Shown piece by piece: positions 26,549 through 34,950 of a DNA stretch of 64,000 nucleotides. Origin of the DNA: Benzoatithermus flavus (GTDB taxonomy: Bacteria > Pseudomonadota > Alphaproteobacteria > Geminicoccales > Geminicoccaceae). The first letter of the stretch is position 1. Every line of letters starts with the position of its first letter. Made by a program: the position numbers and the translations under genes. The stretch covers positions 1-64,000 of the forward strand of contig NZ_JBBLZC010000021.1 in the NCBI RefSeq assembly GCF_037908215.1, in the 5' to 3' direction. A model generated the notes under the pieces. That model saw nothing but the letters and a program-made list of their open reading frames with translations, was not told the DNA's origin and made no database searches.

Positions 26549-27604
26549 ATGGCGAGTCCCGTTATGCCGACCGGCAGCACGAGCACCCGAGGCATCCCCA
26601 CCTTCGAGCCCGGTACGGACGGTCCGGTCCGGAAGCGCCGTAGGCCGAACTGGCTGGGCTGGACGCTCGCCATCGTGGTTCTCGTCGGCTGCACTTTTTT
26701 CCTCGATCTTGAGGAACTGCTCTCGGGCTTGCGCCGGCTCGGCCCGGGAGAGATCGCGCTCCTGGTGCTGATCTCGACCGCGGACCGGGTGCTCATGGGC
26801 ATCAAATGGTGGCACCTGCTCGGGATCGCCGGCGTAAAGCTGCCGCTTCTGCAGGTGGTCCGTATCTTCTACCAAGGCAGCTTCGCTGGCGTGTTCCTGC
26901 CGAGCCATGTCGGCGGCGATGTGCTGCGTGCCTATTGGGCGAGTGAAGCGAGCGGCGCGCCGCACCACGTTCTGGCGTCACTGATCGTGGAGCGGTTGCT
27001 CGGGATGGTCTGCGCGATCAACGTCGCCGTCGCGGGCGGAATGGTGTACGCAGCGATGCTGATGCCGGAGCGGCCGTGGCTCTGGATCGCAGGAGGCGCT
27101 CTCATGCTGGTCGGGATCAGCACGGCATTCGCGCTCGCCATGAGCAGCCGTGTGCACGCCTTCGTGCTGAGGCATCTTGCGCGCCATCGTCGGTTCAAGC
27201 TGGCCGAGACGCTGCACAGGTTCTATGAGGCTTACGCGTCGTTCGGTGCGGATAAGCAGGGTCTCGCTGCCAATGCGCTCCTGACGCTGCTCGAGCAGAT
27301 GCTGCAGATGATGCTGATCTACGGCATCGCGCTGGCGCTCGGCATAACGGCGCAGCCGGTCGCCTTTCTCGCTGCGACCGCGCTTTACATGTTCGTCATC
27401 CGGATACCGGTGGCACCGGACGGCTGGGGGATCGGAGAGTTGACCGCGATCGGCATCTATGCGCTCATAGACACGAGCACCACGGACGCGTTTTCGATCA
27501 GCATCATCGGCCATATCATTCCCATGTTGGCCTTGGCGCCAGGCTTTCTGTTCCTGTTGCGAGGTTCGCCGGAGCCTCCCGCCGCCGAGGCGCGCCGGTT
27601 CTGA
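26549..27604 (+). CDS. LPG-synthase-TM/AglD-like flippase-like membrane protein
   Basis: A 351-residue membrane protein of the UPF0104/LPG_synthase_TM group with about eight hydrophobic segments. Diagnostic pieces are GSFAGVFLPSHVGGDVLRAYWASE, VERLLGM and RIPVAPDGWGIGELTAI. It lacks the soluble aminoacyl-transfer domain of MprF. It starts right after the asnB stop. In archaea and bacteria such proteins go with dolichol/undecaprenyl-linked sugar transfer. A role in lipid-linked sugar handling is inferred. Confidence 0.8.
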   Translation: MASPVMPTGSTSTRGIPTFEPGTDGPVRKRRRPNWLGWTLAIVVLVGCTFFLDLEELLSGLRRLGPGEIALLVLISTADRVLMGIKWWHLLGIAGVKLPLLQVVRIFYQGSFAGVFLPSHVGGDVLRAYWASEASGAPHHVLASLIVERLLGMVCAINVAVAGGMVYAAMLMPERPWLWIAGGALMLVGISTAFALAMSSRVHAFVLRHLARHRRFKLAETLHRFYEAYASFGADKQGLAANALLTLLEQMLQMMLIYGIALALGITAQPVAFLAATALYMFVIRIPVAPDGWGIGELTAIGIYALIDTSTTDAFSISIIGHIIPMLALAPGFLFLLRGSPEPPAAEARRF

Positions 27605-27605
27605 C

Positions 27606-28607
27606 ATGCCGCTTCCTTCCCTCCCGGTCATCGAGCCCGCCATCATGCGCTGCGATCTCTCGATCATCGTGCCGCTATACAATGAGGAGGAAAACGTTCA
27701 TCTCCTGCACGCGGCGATCTGTGCGGCAGTGCAGTCCTTGGGACTGCATACGGAGATCGTGTTCGTGGACGACGGCAGTCGGGACCGCACCTTCGAGCGC
27801 TGCCTGGCGCTGCCGAGAACCGATCCCACCCTGCGGGTGATCAAGTTCCGGCGCAATGCCGGGCAGACGGCGGCCATGGTGGCCGGAATCGACCACGCGC
27901 GGGGCGATATCCTGATCACGATGGACGGCGATCTGCAGAACGATCCTCGGGATATTCCGCTCTTTTTAGAGAAGATCCGCGAGGGCTACGATCTCGTCGT
28001 CGGCTGGCGCCACGACCGGCAGGACCATTGGTCGCGAGTCCTGCCCTCGAAAGTAGCCAACTGGCTGATCGGGAAGGTCACGGGCGTGCCGATCAAGGAT
28101 AATGGCTGCTCGCTCAAAGCCTATCGTGCCGAGCTCATCAAGAATATCCCGCTCTACAACGAGATGCACCGCTTCATTCCGGCGATGGCCTCGCTGGCAG
28201 CCCCTAGAATCGCCCAGATCAAGGTCCGTCATCATCCGCGTCGTTTCGGCAAGTCGAAATACGGGTTCTCGCGGATCTACAAGGTGTTCGTGGACCTGCT
28301 CACGATCCGTACGATCCTGTCCTTCAGCCGTCGCCCCGGAACCTGGCTCGGCATCGTCGCTGGTCTCGCCGGGGGCGGCTCGACCATCTGTCTTCTCCTG
28401 AGCCTGTGGCTGCTGGCCATGGAGCCGCTCAGGCATTCGGTGGTGTTCACGAGCATCAGCGTACTCCTCGGGTCATTGTCGATTTTTGCTCTGTTCCTGG
28501 CGCTCCTGAGCCAGCTCATCTACGGCACGGCCGTGAAGCGCTTCCGCCCTTTCCTCTTGATGTCGGTCAGGGCGCCAGAGACGTCCACCCGGCCCAGCCT
28601 CGGATAA
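27606..28607 (+). CDS. GT2 glycosyltransferase with C-terminal membrane helices (DPM1/GtrB-like)
   Basis: A 333-residue enzyme. The GT-A domain opens LSIIVPLYNEEENVHLL, has VFVDDGSRDRTF and the metal-binding DXD in ITMDGDLQNDPRDI, then GWRHDRQDHWSRVLPSKVANWLIGK. Two hydrophobic segments close the protein (around residues 245-265 and 280-310). Members move sugars from nucleotide donors to undecaprenyl phosphate. An alternative start at the next ATG (MRCDLSII) would remove 15 residues and fits the fold equally well. Confidence 0.88.
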   Translation: MPLPSLPVIEPAIMRCDLSIIVPLYNEEENVHLLHAAICAAVQSLGLHTEIVFVDDGSRDRTFERCLALPRTDPTLRVIKFRRNAGQTAAMVAGIDHARGDILITMDGDLQNDPRDIPLFLEKIREGYDLVVGWRHDRQDHWSRVLPSKVANWLIGKVTGVPIKDNGCSLKAYRAELIKNIPLYNEMHRFIPAMASLAAPRIAQIKVRHHPRRFGKSKYGFSRIYKVFVDLLTIRTILSFSRRPGTWLGIVAGLAGGGSTICLLLSLWLLAMEPLRHSVVFTSISVLLGSLSIFALFLALLSQLIYGTAVKRFRPFLLMSVRAPETSTRPSLG

Positions 28608-28613
28608 GGCAAG

Positions 28614-29609
28614 ATGATGCGTATCGAGCTGATTTCCGTCGTCGTCCCGGTTACCCAGGACAACGGCGACGTTGTCTCGGCCTATCACAGCTACCGTCGG
28701 GTGCTGGGCCGGTACGGCAAGCCGGTCGAGTTCATCTACGTGCTGGACGGGCCGATGCCACAGGCGGCGCAAGCCCTGCGCGCGCTGAAAAACGGCGGCG
28801 AGCCGGTCGAGATCCTGTCTTTCGCCACCCCGTTCGGGGAGTCGGCAGCGCTCACCGTAGGATTCCGTCACGCCGCCGGCGACGTGGTCTTCACCCTCAC
28901 ACCTCGTATCGAGGTGGCACCGGACGCGCTGCCGGCGCTGCTCGATGCGCTCGCGACCGCCGATCTCGTCGTCGGTCGCCGTGTGGCCACGAACCGTGGC
29001 CAGCCACAGAAGCCACGCAAGTTCGAGCGGACCATCAACGTTCTGTTCGGCACCTCGCTCCAGGACATCCGCTCGCGCGTGCGCGTCATGCGTGCGGAAG
29101 TAGCAAAAGAGCTGACCGTCTACGGCAATCAGTACCAATTCCTGCCGCTTTTAGCGCTGGCACAAGGCTTCGCCGTGACCGAGGTCGATCTGCCATCGAC
29201 CCGCATGCCGCCACGGCTGCAGCGCTTCCTTCCCGTCGACGTGAGCCTCCTGCTCGATGTCGTGACGGTCTACTTCCTTTTGCGTTTCCTCAAAAAGCCG
29301 TTCCGTTTTTTCGGCGGATTCGGGTTCGCCGTGCTGGCGCTGGGCGCTGTGTTTACGACCTATCTCGTCCTGGCCCGGCTCGTGTTCGGCATTCCGTTGG
29401 TCGACCGCCCGGCTCTCGTGCTCAGCACCCTCATGGTGGTCCTGGGCATCCAGATCATTTCCGTCGGCCTCATCGGCGAGATCGTCGCCTTCACCTATGC
29501 CAAGGACATCCGTGACTATCGCGTGGATCGGATCGTCGAGCCGACGACCGTCGAACTGGCCGAGGAGAAAGGTGACACGGCCGTGCAGTCGACCTTGACC
29601 AAGGCCTGA
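28614..29609 (+). CDS. GT2-like protein lacking the DXD motif
   Basis: A 331-residue paralogue in architecture of the preceding gene, six bases after it. It has the GT-A entry ISVVVPVTQDNGDVVSAYHSY, the FIYVLDGPMP strand and two C-terminal membrane segments. But the position of the catalytic DXD reads FTLTPRIEVAPDAL, i.e. TPR where the neighbour has DGD. This suggests a non-catalytic or metal-independent partner that pairs with the first enzyme. The second membrane hairpin and the YAKDIRDYRVDRIVE tail are typical for the group. Confidence 0.8.
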   Translation: MMRIELISVVVPVTQDNGDVVSAYHSYRRVLGRYGKPVEFIYVLDGPMPQAAQALRALKNGGEPVEILSFATPFGESAALTVGFRHAAGDVVFTLTPRIEVAPDALPALLDALATADLVVGRRVATNRGQPQKPRKFERTINVLFGTSLQDIRSRVRVMRAEVAKELTVYGNQYQFLPLLALAQGFAVTEVDLPSTRMPPRLQRFLPVDVSLLLDVVTVYFLLRFLKKPFRFFGGFGFAVLALGAVFTTYLVLARLVFGIPLVDRPALVLSTLMVVLGIQIISVGLIGEIVAFTYAKDIRDYRVDRIVEPTTVELAEEKGDTAVQSTLTKA

Positions 29610-29843
29610 GTGGCTGTCTTTGGCAGATGCGATACGGACGTGGCGCACGATCTTGCACCGTACGGGTCGATCATGCTCCACCGAGCCGGTATCGGGACCG
29701 TGCTGGGAGCCGGCACCACGGTTTGCGCCTTGGTAGCCCCATCCGACACCGATTCCGGTCGATATGTGCGGGGGATGGCTCGTCGAGGTAAGCTCGCGAG
29801 ATGTCAGCCGCGGCCTTGGTTGCTCACCTGAGCACGGCGATCG

Positions 29844-30095
29844 ATGGGTCAGCGTCATCGGGCGGCCCGGCAGCCGGGCGAGCGGTCACACCTGCAGATC
29901 GTCCGGTTCTCGAGCCAGGGTCGAAGCGAGTGCGAGGTGGCGCTGGTCAGCGGCTACGGGCAGCGCTGGATCGCCGAGATCGTGCGCCGCTACCATGCCG
30001 TCAGCCCTGTCGAGCTGGGTGATCGGCGGAACCGGAACGCCGGCGCCAGGTCGCTCCTCGATGAGGAGGCAAGGCGGCGTTGGTCTGCGCGATGG
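29844..30095 (+). pseudogene. winged-helix N-terminal remnant of an IS630-type transposase
   Basis: The reading frame gives HLQIVRFSSQGRSECEVALV, then WIAEIVRRYHAVSPVELGDRRNRNAG and LLDEEARR. That is the helix-turn-helix/winged-helix start of IS630-family transposases. It is cut off exactly where the IS3 element begins at 30096, and nothing on the other side restores it. No DDE domain remains. Confidence 0.6.
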
Positions 30096-30124
30096 TGACC
30101 TGCCCCCGAGATTTCGGACCACGG
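30092..30124. repeat. target duplication ATGG plus left inverted repeat of the IS3 element
   Basis: ATGG at 30092-30095 is followed by the left terminal repeat at 30096-30124. It matches the right end at 31136-31163 over TGACCTGCCC and again over TTCGGACCACGG. Confidence 0.8.
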
Positions 30125-30137
30125 ATGACGTGAGAGA

Positions 30138-30419
30138 ATGGCTCCCGTCAGGAGAGGGGGCCTGCGCCAGTCGAGGTTCACGGAAGAGCAGACGGTCGGG
30201 ATCATCCGGGGGGTGGATCGCGACGGGGTTGCGTCGGTTGCGAAGCGGCACAAGCTCAGCGAGCAGACGCTGTGCACGTGGAAGAAGCGGTTCGGGGTGT
30301 TCCAGCCGGACGCCGTGCGGCGGCTGAAGCAGCTCGCGCAGGAGAACGCGCGGCGGAAGAAGCTGATGGCGGAGCGCGATCTCGAGAGCGAGGTGATGCA
30401 GGAGATCGCAAAATGGTGA
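30138..30419 (+). CDS. IS3-family transposase OrfA
   Basis: A 93-residue helix-turn-helix protein. RQSRFTEEQTVGIIRGVDRD starts the HTH; SVAKRHKLSEQTLCTWKKRFG is the recognition region; LKQLAQENARRKKLMAERDLE is the leucine-zipper-like part, ending EIAKW. It looks intact and overlaps the orfB start (30413) by seven bases, as expected for -1 frameshifting in IS3 elements. With orfB broken it can at most act as a regulator of related copies. Confidence 0.85.
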   Translation: MAPVRRGGLRQSRFTEEQTVGIIRGVDRDGVASVAKRHKLSEQTLCTWKKRFGVFQPDAVRRLKQLAQENARRKKLMAERDLESEVMQEIAKW

Positions 30420-31135
30420 GCGTGCCGGCCCGCCGGGATCAGGTGATGTACGCGACGCGCCGGGGCGTGTCGCCGCGGCGGGCTTGCACGCCGATGAGGG
30501 TGGCGCGCTCGGCGCTGGGCTATCGCTCGCGTCTGGCGGTGAAGGACGCGCCGGTTCTGGCGCGGATGGCGGCGTTGTCGGCGCAGTATCCGCGCTACGG
30601 CTATCGGCGGATCCGCATCTGCCTTGCGCGCGACGGCCAGGCGAGGAGCGCGGGTCGCGCGCATCGGCTGTGCCGGCCTGCAGCTTCCGCGCCGGCGACC
30701 ACGCAAGCGCGTGGCGAGCGGCCGGCCGCGTGCTCCCGCGGCTGGTCAGCGAGCGCGGCGCGCCGGCCTATCTGCGCTGCGACCACGGTCCGGCGTGCGT
30801 CGCGCGCGCGGTGCTGGAGTGGATCGTCGAGCAGGGCATCGGCACGGCGTTCATCGATCCGGGTAAGCCGTGGCAGGACGGCGTCAACGGGAGCTTCAAC
30901 GGCAAGTTCCGCGACGAGTGCCTCAGCCTCGAATGGTTCCGCTCGCGCCGAGGCGAAGGTGGTCATCGAGGCCTGGCGTCGGCACTACAACACCGTGCGG
31001 CCCCATCCGAGCCTCGGCTATTTGACGCCAGCGGCCTTCGCCGCGAAGCTCGCACAACAGACCGCAGTGCCCGCTGCACCACCGTCCCGCAAGGGACAGC
31101 CGAAGCCAGCAGCAGAGGTGCCAGTCTCAGGCTGA
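30413..31135 (+). pseudogene. IS3-family transposase OrfB, frameshifted and deleted
   Basis: The N-terminal part (YPRYGYRRIRICLARDGQ..RAHRL) is in one frame. The frame then changes near 30680 (GLQLPRRRPRKRVASGRPR in another frame). A deletion of roughly 70-80 codons removes the region holding the first two DDE residues. A third frame carries LVSERGAPAYLR to GKPWQDGVNGSFNGKFRDECLSLEWF, and near 30945 the original frame returns with VVIEAWRRHYNTVRPHPSLGYLTP. At least two frameshifts and one deletion, so not functional. Confidence 0.85.
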
Positions 31136-31167
31136 CCGTGGTCCGAAGAAGCAGGGCAGGTCAATGG
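31136..31167. repeat. right inverted repeat of the IS3 element plus target duplication ATGG
   Basis: Terminal repeat 31136-31163 ends GGGCAGGTCA, the complement of the left end, and ATGG follows at 31164-31167. Read on the minus strand, this repeat supplies the last codons and stop of the truncated IS630 frame. Confidence 0.8.
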
Positions 31168-31800
31168 AGGCGAGAATGGCCTCTTCCGGGTCGCCCGTGC
31201 CGGTGACGGCGCCACGCTCGAGGCGGCGACGGCTCGGAAGAGCGAACCAGCCCTCGACCAGGTTGAGCCAGGACGCCGAAGTCGGGGTGAAGTGCAGGTG
31301 GAAGTGCGGCCGTTTGACCAGCCAGTCATGGATGAGCTGCGTTTTGTGGGTTTTAAGGTTGTCGAGCACGAGATGCACCTCCAGGAGAGCGCGGTCCGGT
31401 GGGGCCGGATAGAGGCCGACGATGTCGCGCACCTTGTCGGCGAAAGCGGAATCGGATGACTGCTCGAAGCTCTCCGACCGCTGCGGCTGCGGGCCGAAAG
31501 CGCGCCAGATGCGACTCACGGCGGTCCGGCGCATGCCGGCGCGGCGCGCCATGGCGCGCGTGCTCCGATACATGGCGTTCCGCGGCACCTCTTCGAGCGT
31601 CGGCGCGACGAGGCGCTCGATCGCTGCGTCGTCGATGGTGCGGGGCGCCCCGGAGCGTGGTGCGCCCATCAGCCCCTCGAGGCGGTGCGCGGCAAAGCGT
31701 CGGCGTCAGGTCGCCCCGGTCGGGCGGCCGACGCCCAGGGCCCTGGCCACGCCGAGATTGGTTGCCGCCGGCTCGGCGCGTAGCGTCGGCCGTCATCTCT
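31164..31800 (-). pseudogene. IS630-family transposase remnant
   Basis: On the minus strand the frame reads NLGVARALGVGRPTGAT, a TGA stop where the family has tryptophan, then RRRFAAHRLEGLMGAPRSGAPRTIDD and a helix-turn-helix part (TRAMARRAGMRRTAVSRIW). The C-terminal half resumes with EVHLVLDNLKTHKTQLIHDWL and HLHFTPTSASWLNLVE, carrying the second catalytic D and the E. Between them, after LYPAPPDRAL, about 80 residues with the first catalytic D are missing. The 3' end is cut by the IS3 insertion. Confidence 0.8.
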
Positions 31801-31987
31801 GTAACGCGCACGATCTTGCGCCGTCCACATCTTGCCCCTCCGTCGTTCGTCACGACGGAAATAGGGTCGTCCCGGTAAAACAGGCTCTCAGACCACTAGG
31901 GTCTTCGGACAGACAGCAGGTCGAGTAGCGGCGTGGCGATTCCGCGGCATCTTGGGAGGTTACCACACCGATCCAAGAGTGCCGCGG

Positions 31988-32821
31988 ATGCCCAGACATC
32001 GTCTGCGCGATGCCGTATGGGTGTCGCTTCATGCCGAGATAGCTGCGATCCCCGGCATCTGGAAGCGCGGCACCGAACGGTTGCGCCGGTTCGTCGAAGC
32101 CGTGGCCTACGTGCTGCGCACCGGCGTGGCCTGGGCCGACCTGCCGGAGCGGTTCGGCAAGCCCAACTCGGTCTACCGCCGCTAGCGCAGGTGGGCCGTG
32201 GCCGGGATCTGGGACGAGCCGTTCACCAAGGGCGTGCCCGAGGACGCGCTCGAGACGGTGATGATCGACGCGACGATCACCAAGGCGCAGCGCTTCGCCA
32301 GCGGGACGCGCGGGGGCGGCGCGGAGGATCTCGGCCGCTCGCGCGGCGGGCTCACCACCGAGATCCACGCCCTGATCGACGAGCGAGGCCGGCCCTTGTG
32401 GCACCTGCTGACACCGGGCCAGGCTGCCGGCTGCCCACGGGCCGCGGCGCTGCCCGACGGCAGCACGCTCCAGCGGCTGATCGCCGATCGCGGCTACGAC
32501 ACCGCCGCCATCTGGTTGGGCAGCGCCGCTGCCCAACGGTGTGCCGAGCACGGGATCGAGGCGGTGACCCCGTCGAAACCGAACCGCAAGCTGCCGATCC
32601 CGCACGATCGCGAGCGGTATCGAACCAGGCATCGGATCGAGAACCTCTTCTGCCGAGTGAAGGACTGGATCCGGATCACCTTGCGCAAGGACGAGACCTC
32701 GCGCAGCTACGCCGGGTTCGTCAGTCTCGCCTTCGCTCTGATCAACATCCAACTCTGTCATCAGACCCTGGAGGGTGATCCGCTACTTCAGTCGCGAACC
32801 GATCATCCGGATCTGGTATGA
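31988..32821 (+). pseudogene. IS5-family (IS427-like) transposase with in-frame amber stop
   Basis: The frame encodes a two-part IS5-type transposase: RLRRFVEAVAYVLRTGVAWADLPERFGKPNSVYRR, then TAG at 32183-32185, then RRWAVAGIWDEPF. The DDE residues are present as MIDATITKAQR, LIADRGYDTAAI and TRHRIENLFCRVKDW. IS427-group elements often use two frames, but here both parts are in the same frame, so the amber codon is a point mutation, probably of a tyrosine or phenylalanine codon. I could not define terminal repeats with confidence. Confidence 0.8.
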
Positions 32822-32936
32822 TCCCTTCCACGAGAGAGGGAACTGCCGATACCGGGTGCCTCGATCGGGCAGACGCCGGACTTCTGGTTGGCCGAGCCGC
32901 GCGTGGTCAAGGCGCAGATTCAGTCCCTATGCCAGC

Positions 32937-33146
32937 ATGGCGGCCTCCACCGCGACATTCCTCGACAGGCTGCTCGGGCCGGAGCGGCGTAAGACCGGCT
33001 GAATGCGCGCCGAGGCGACGGGTGATCCCGGGCCGTGGCGACAGCGGGCCGTGCTCGGCCGCAGCCGCTGGAAAGCCGACGCGCTCTACGATCTGGTGCG
33101 CGACTATGCGCTCGAGACCCTGGCGACATCGGATGCGGTGCTGGTG
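32937..33146 (+). pseudogene. IS701-like DDE transposase stump
   Basis: The frame FLDRLLGPERRKTG, TGA stop at 33000-33002, MRAEATGDPGPWRQRAVLGR, LYDLVRDYALETLATSDAVLV matches the N-terminal part of IS701-type transposases, where tryptophan stands at the stop. It breaks off exactly before the expected IDETGF catalytic strand, so the whole catalytic domain is gone. Confidence 0.7.
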
Positions 33147-33444
33147 GGGTTGCGCGCGTCAAGTTCCGCAAATTGGGGCCAGGGCGAACGGGCTCGAGCT
33201 CGGCAGCGGATGAGATGGCCGAGGTGATCGGGGCTCCGGCCGGCGAGCTTCCTTCGGGCCGGTGATGGGCTCGGTCCGGCGCAGAAAAGCGAGCTGCTGC
33301 CCGCCCCAGAGCGCGATCTCGATCAGTCGACCGGAACCAAGGGCCAGAGAAGTCTGCTGCCGCCATTCATCCGATCGCCCTGCCACGAGCTCCTTCGCCC
33401 CGCGACACGGGCTCGATACGCGGGTGGAGCTGCCCGAACCCGGG
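33147..33444. other. 298 bases without a recognisable gene
   Basis: This lies between the IS701 stump and the 3' end of degP. Short open frames exist on both strands, none with family resemblance. It shares a 39-base imperfect match with the gap upstream of the parvulin gene (see findings). Confidence 0.4.
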
Positions 33445-34830
33445 TCAGCCGACCACGACCAGAAGCTCGGTGCCGCCGCGCAGGATGCTCAGCGTGACCT
33501 GCTCGCCCCCGCCGGGCAGCTCGGCGTTGCGCAGCTCGGAGAGCGAGCGGATGGGCTGCTGGTCGATGCCGAGAATGATGTCGCCACGGCGCAGCCCGGC
33601 CCGTGCGGCCGGGCAGCCGCGGGCGATGCCGGTCACGAGCACGCCGCCGATCCGGTTGAAGGCCGGGTGACCGGGCGGGATGTCGCTCAGCTCCACGCCG
33701 GCGAGTTGGTATGGGGGCTGGCCCGCATCGGCCCGGCGATCGCGCGCGGCGGTGATCTTGACGTCGAGCCGGCTGCGCCGGCCGTCGCGGAGGACCTCGA
33801 GCGCCACGGTCTGGCCGACCTCGGCGAGCCCGATCCGGTTGCGCAGATCGGCCGAGCTCTTCACCGGGACACCGTCGACGGAGAGGACGACGTCGCCCGG
33901 CCTGAGGCCGGCACGGTCGGCGGGGGAGCCGCGCTCGACCTGCGCGATCAGAGCGCCCTGCTGCGCGTCGAGGCCCATGGCCTCCGCGAGCGGCGGGGTG
34001 ACGTCTTGGATCACCACGCCGATCCGGCCGCGGCGCACATGGCCGAAGCGCAGGAGCTGGTCCATGACCGCGCGCGCCATGTTGGACGGCACGGCGAAGC
34101 CGATCCCGACATTGCCGCCGCCAGGGGCGAGGATCGCCGTGTTGATGCCGATGAGCTCGCCCTTGGAGTTGATGAGCGCCCCACCCGAGTTGCCGGGATT
34201 GATCGGCGCGTCGGTCTGGATGAAGTCCTCGTATTTGTCATTGGTGATGCCGCCGCGCCCGAGCGCGCTGATGATGCCCGAGGTGACCGTCTGGCCGAGC
34301 CCGAACGGGTTGCCGATCGCGACCACGAGATCGCCGACCTTGAGCCGGTCGCTGTCGCCGAACGGCAGCTCGCTCAGGTTGCGGGCCGGGATGCGCAGGA
34401 GCGCTATGTCGGTGGCAGGGTCGCTGCCGACGAGCTGTGCGTCGAACTCGCGCTGGTCCTTCAGCGTAACCGTGATCCGGTCGGCGTTCTGTACGACATG
34501 ATGGTTGGTCAGGACGTAGCCGTGTGGCGCATCGACGATGACGCCCGAGCCGGCGCTGATCGCCTCGCGCTCGCGGGGCTGTTCGGGCAGGTCGAAGAAG
34601 CGCCGGAAGAACGGATCGGCGAACAGCGGGTTTTCCGCCATCGGCACCCGACTCACGACCGACACGTTCACGACCGCGGGCGTGGTCCGCTCGAGCAGCG
34701 GTGCCATCGTCATGACGCCGCGCTCGGGATCGAGCATGGGATACTGCCCCCATGCCTCCTGCTCCGGAGCCATGCCGGCCAGGGTCAGGCCGACGAGGAG
34801 GAGCGTGCGTGCACACCAACGAGCTGACAT
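33445..34830 (-). CDS. degP: Do/HtrA-family periplasmic serine protease
   Basis: A 461-residue protease-chaperone of the cell envelope. Signal peptide: MSARWCARTLLLVGLTLAG. The catalytic triad is visible: H in YVLTNHHVV, D in DPATDIALLRIP and S in NPGNSGGALIN. Two PDZ domains follow (GLRPGDVVLSVDGVPVKSSADL and GLRRGDIILGIDQQPIRSLSEL). Start at 34830 because the signal peptide begins there. The LA-type Q-rich loop is short, so DegQ/MucD-like is equally possible. Flanked by fliW upstream and IS debris downstream. Confidence 0.9.
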   Translation of the reverse strand: MSARWCARTLLLVGLTLAGMAPEQEAWGQYPMLDPERGVMTMAPLLERTTPAVVNVSVVSRVPMAENPLFADPFFRRFFDLPEQPREREAISAGSGVIVDAPHGYVLTNHHVVQNADRITVTLKDQREFDAQLVGSDPATDIALLRIPARNLSELPFGDSDRLKVGDLVVAIGNPFGLGQTVTSGIISALGRGGITNDKYEDFIQTDAPINPGNSGGALINSKGELIGINTAILAPGGGNVGIGFAVPSNMARAVMDQLLRFGHVRRGRIGVVIQDVTPPLAEAMGLDAQQGALIAQVERGSPADRAGLRPGDVVLSVDGVPVKSSADLRNRIGLAEVGQTVALEVLRDGRRSRLDVKITAARDRRADAGQPPYQLAGVELSDIPPGHPAFNRIGGVLVTGIARGCPAARAGLRRGDIILGIDQQPIRSLSELRNAELPGGGEQVTLSILRGGTELLVVVG

Positions 34831-34950
34831 GTCGACGTTTCCGTATCCCACCCCGAGCGCCGGCTTCGTTGCGCGGCCGGCCGAGCGCCGCATGCACTGT
34901 GACGTGGCTGCCGCGAGACCGCAACAAGCTACGAGCCGAGCACGAAAAAA

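Larger units (their letters stand above)
30096..31163 (+). mobile_element. IS3-family insertion sequence, internally deleted, with intact ends
   Basis: The ends are inverted repeats: the left starts TGACCTGCCC and continues to TTCGGACCACGG at 30113-30124; the right (31136-31163) reads the same on the other strand, with a few mismatches in between. The element is flanked on both sides by ATGG, a 4-base target duplication. At 1,068 bases it is shorter than a normal IS3 member (about 1.2-1.4 kb), which fits the deletion inside orfB. It inserted between two IS630 remnants. Confidence 0.85.

Noticed and set aside
31916..32800. AGTAGCGG near 31923 and its complement near 32781 as terminal repeats of the IS5-family element
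   Set aside because: Only eight bases match and the flanks diverge; no target duplication is visible.
31700..33002. Two transposase frames with TGA where their families have tryptophan, as if TGA were read as Trp
   Set aside because: Many intact genes in the window end in TGA at the expected place, often as ATGA overlaps. TGG to TGA is a single common transition in decaying genes.
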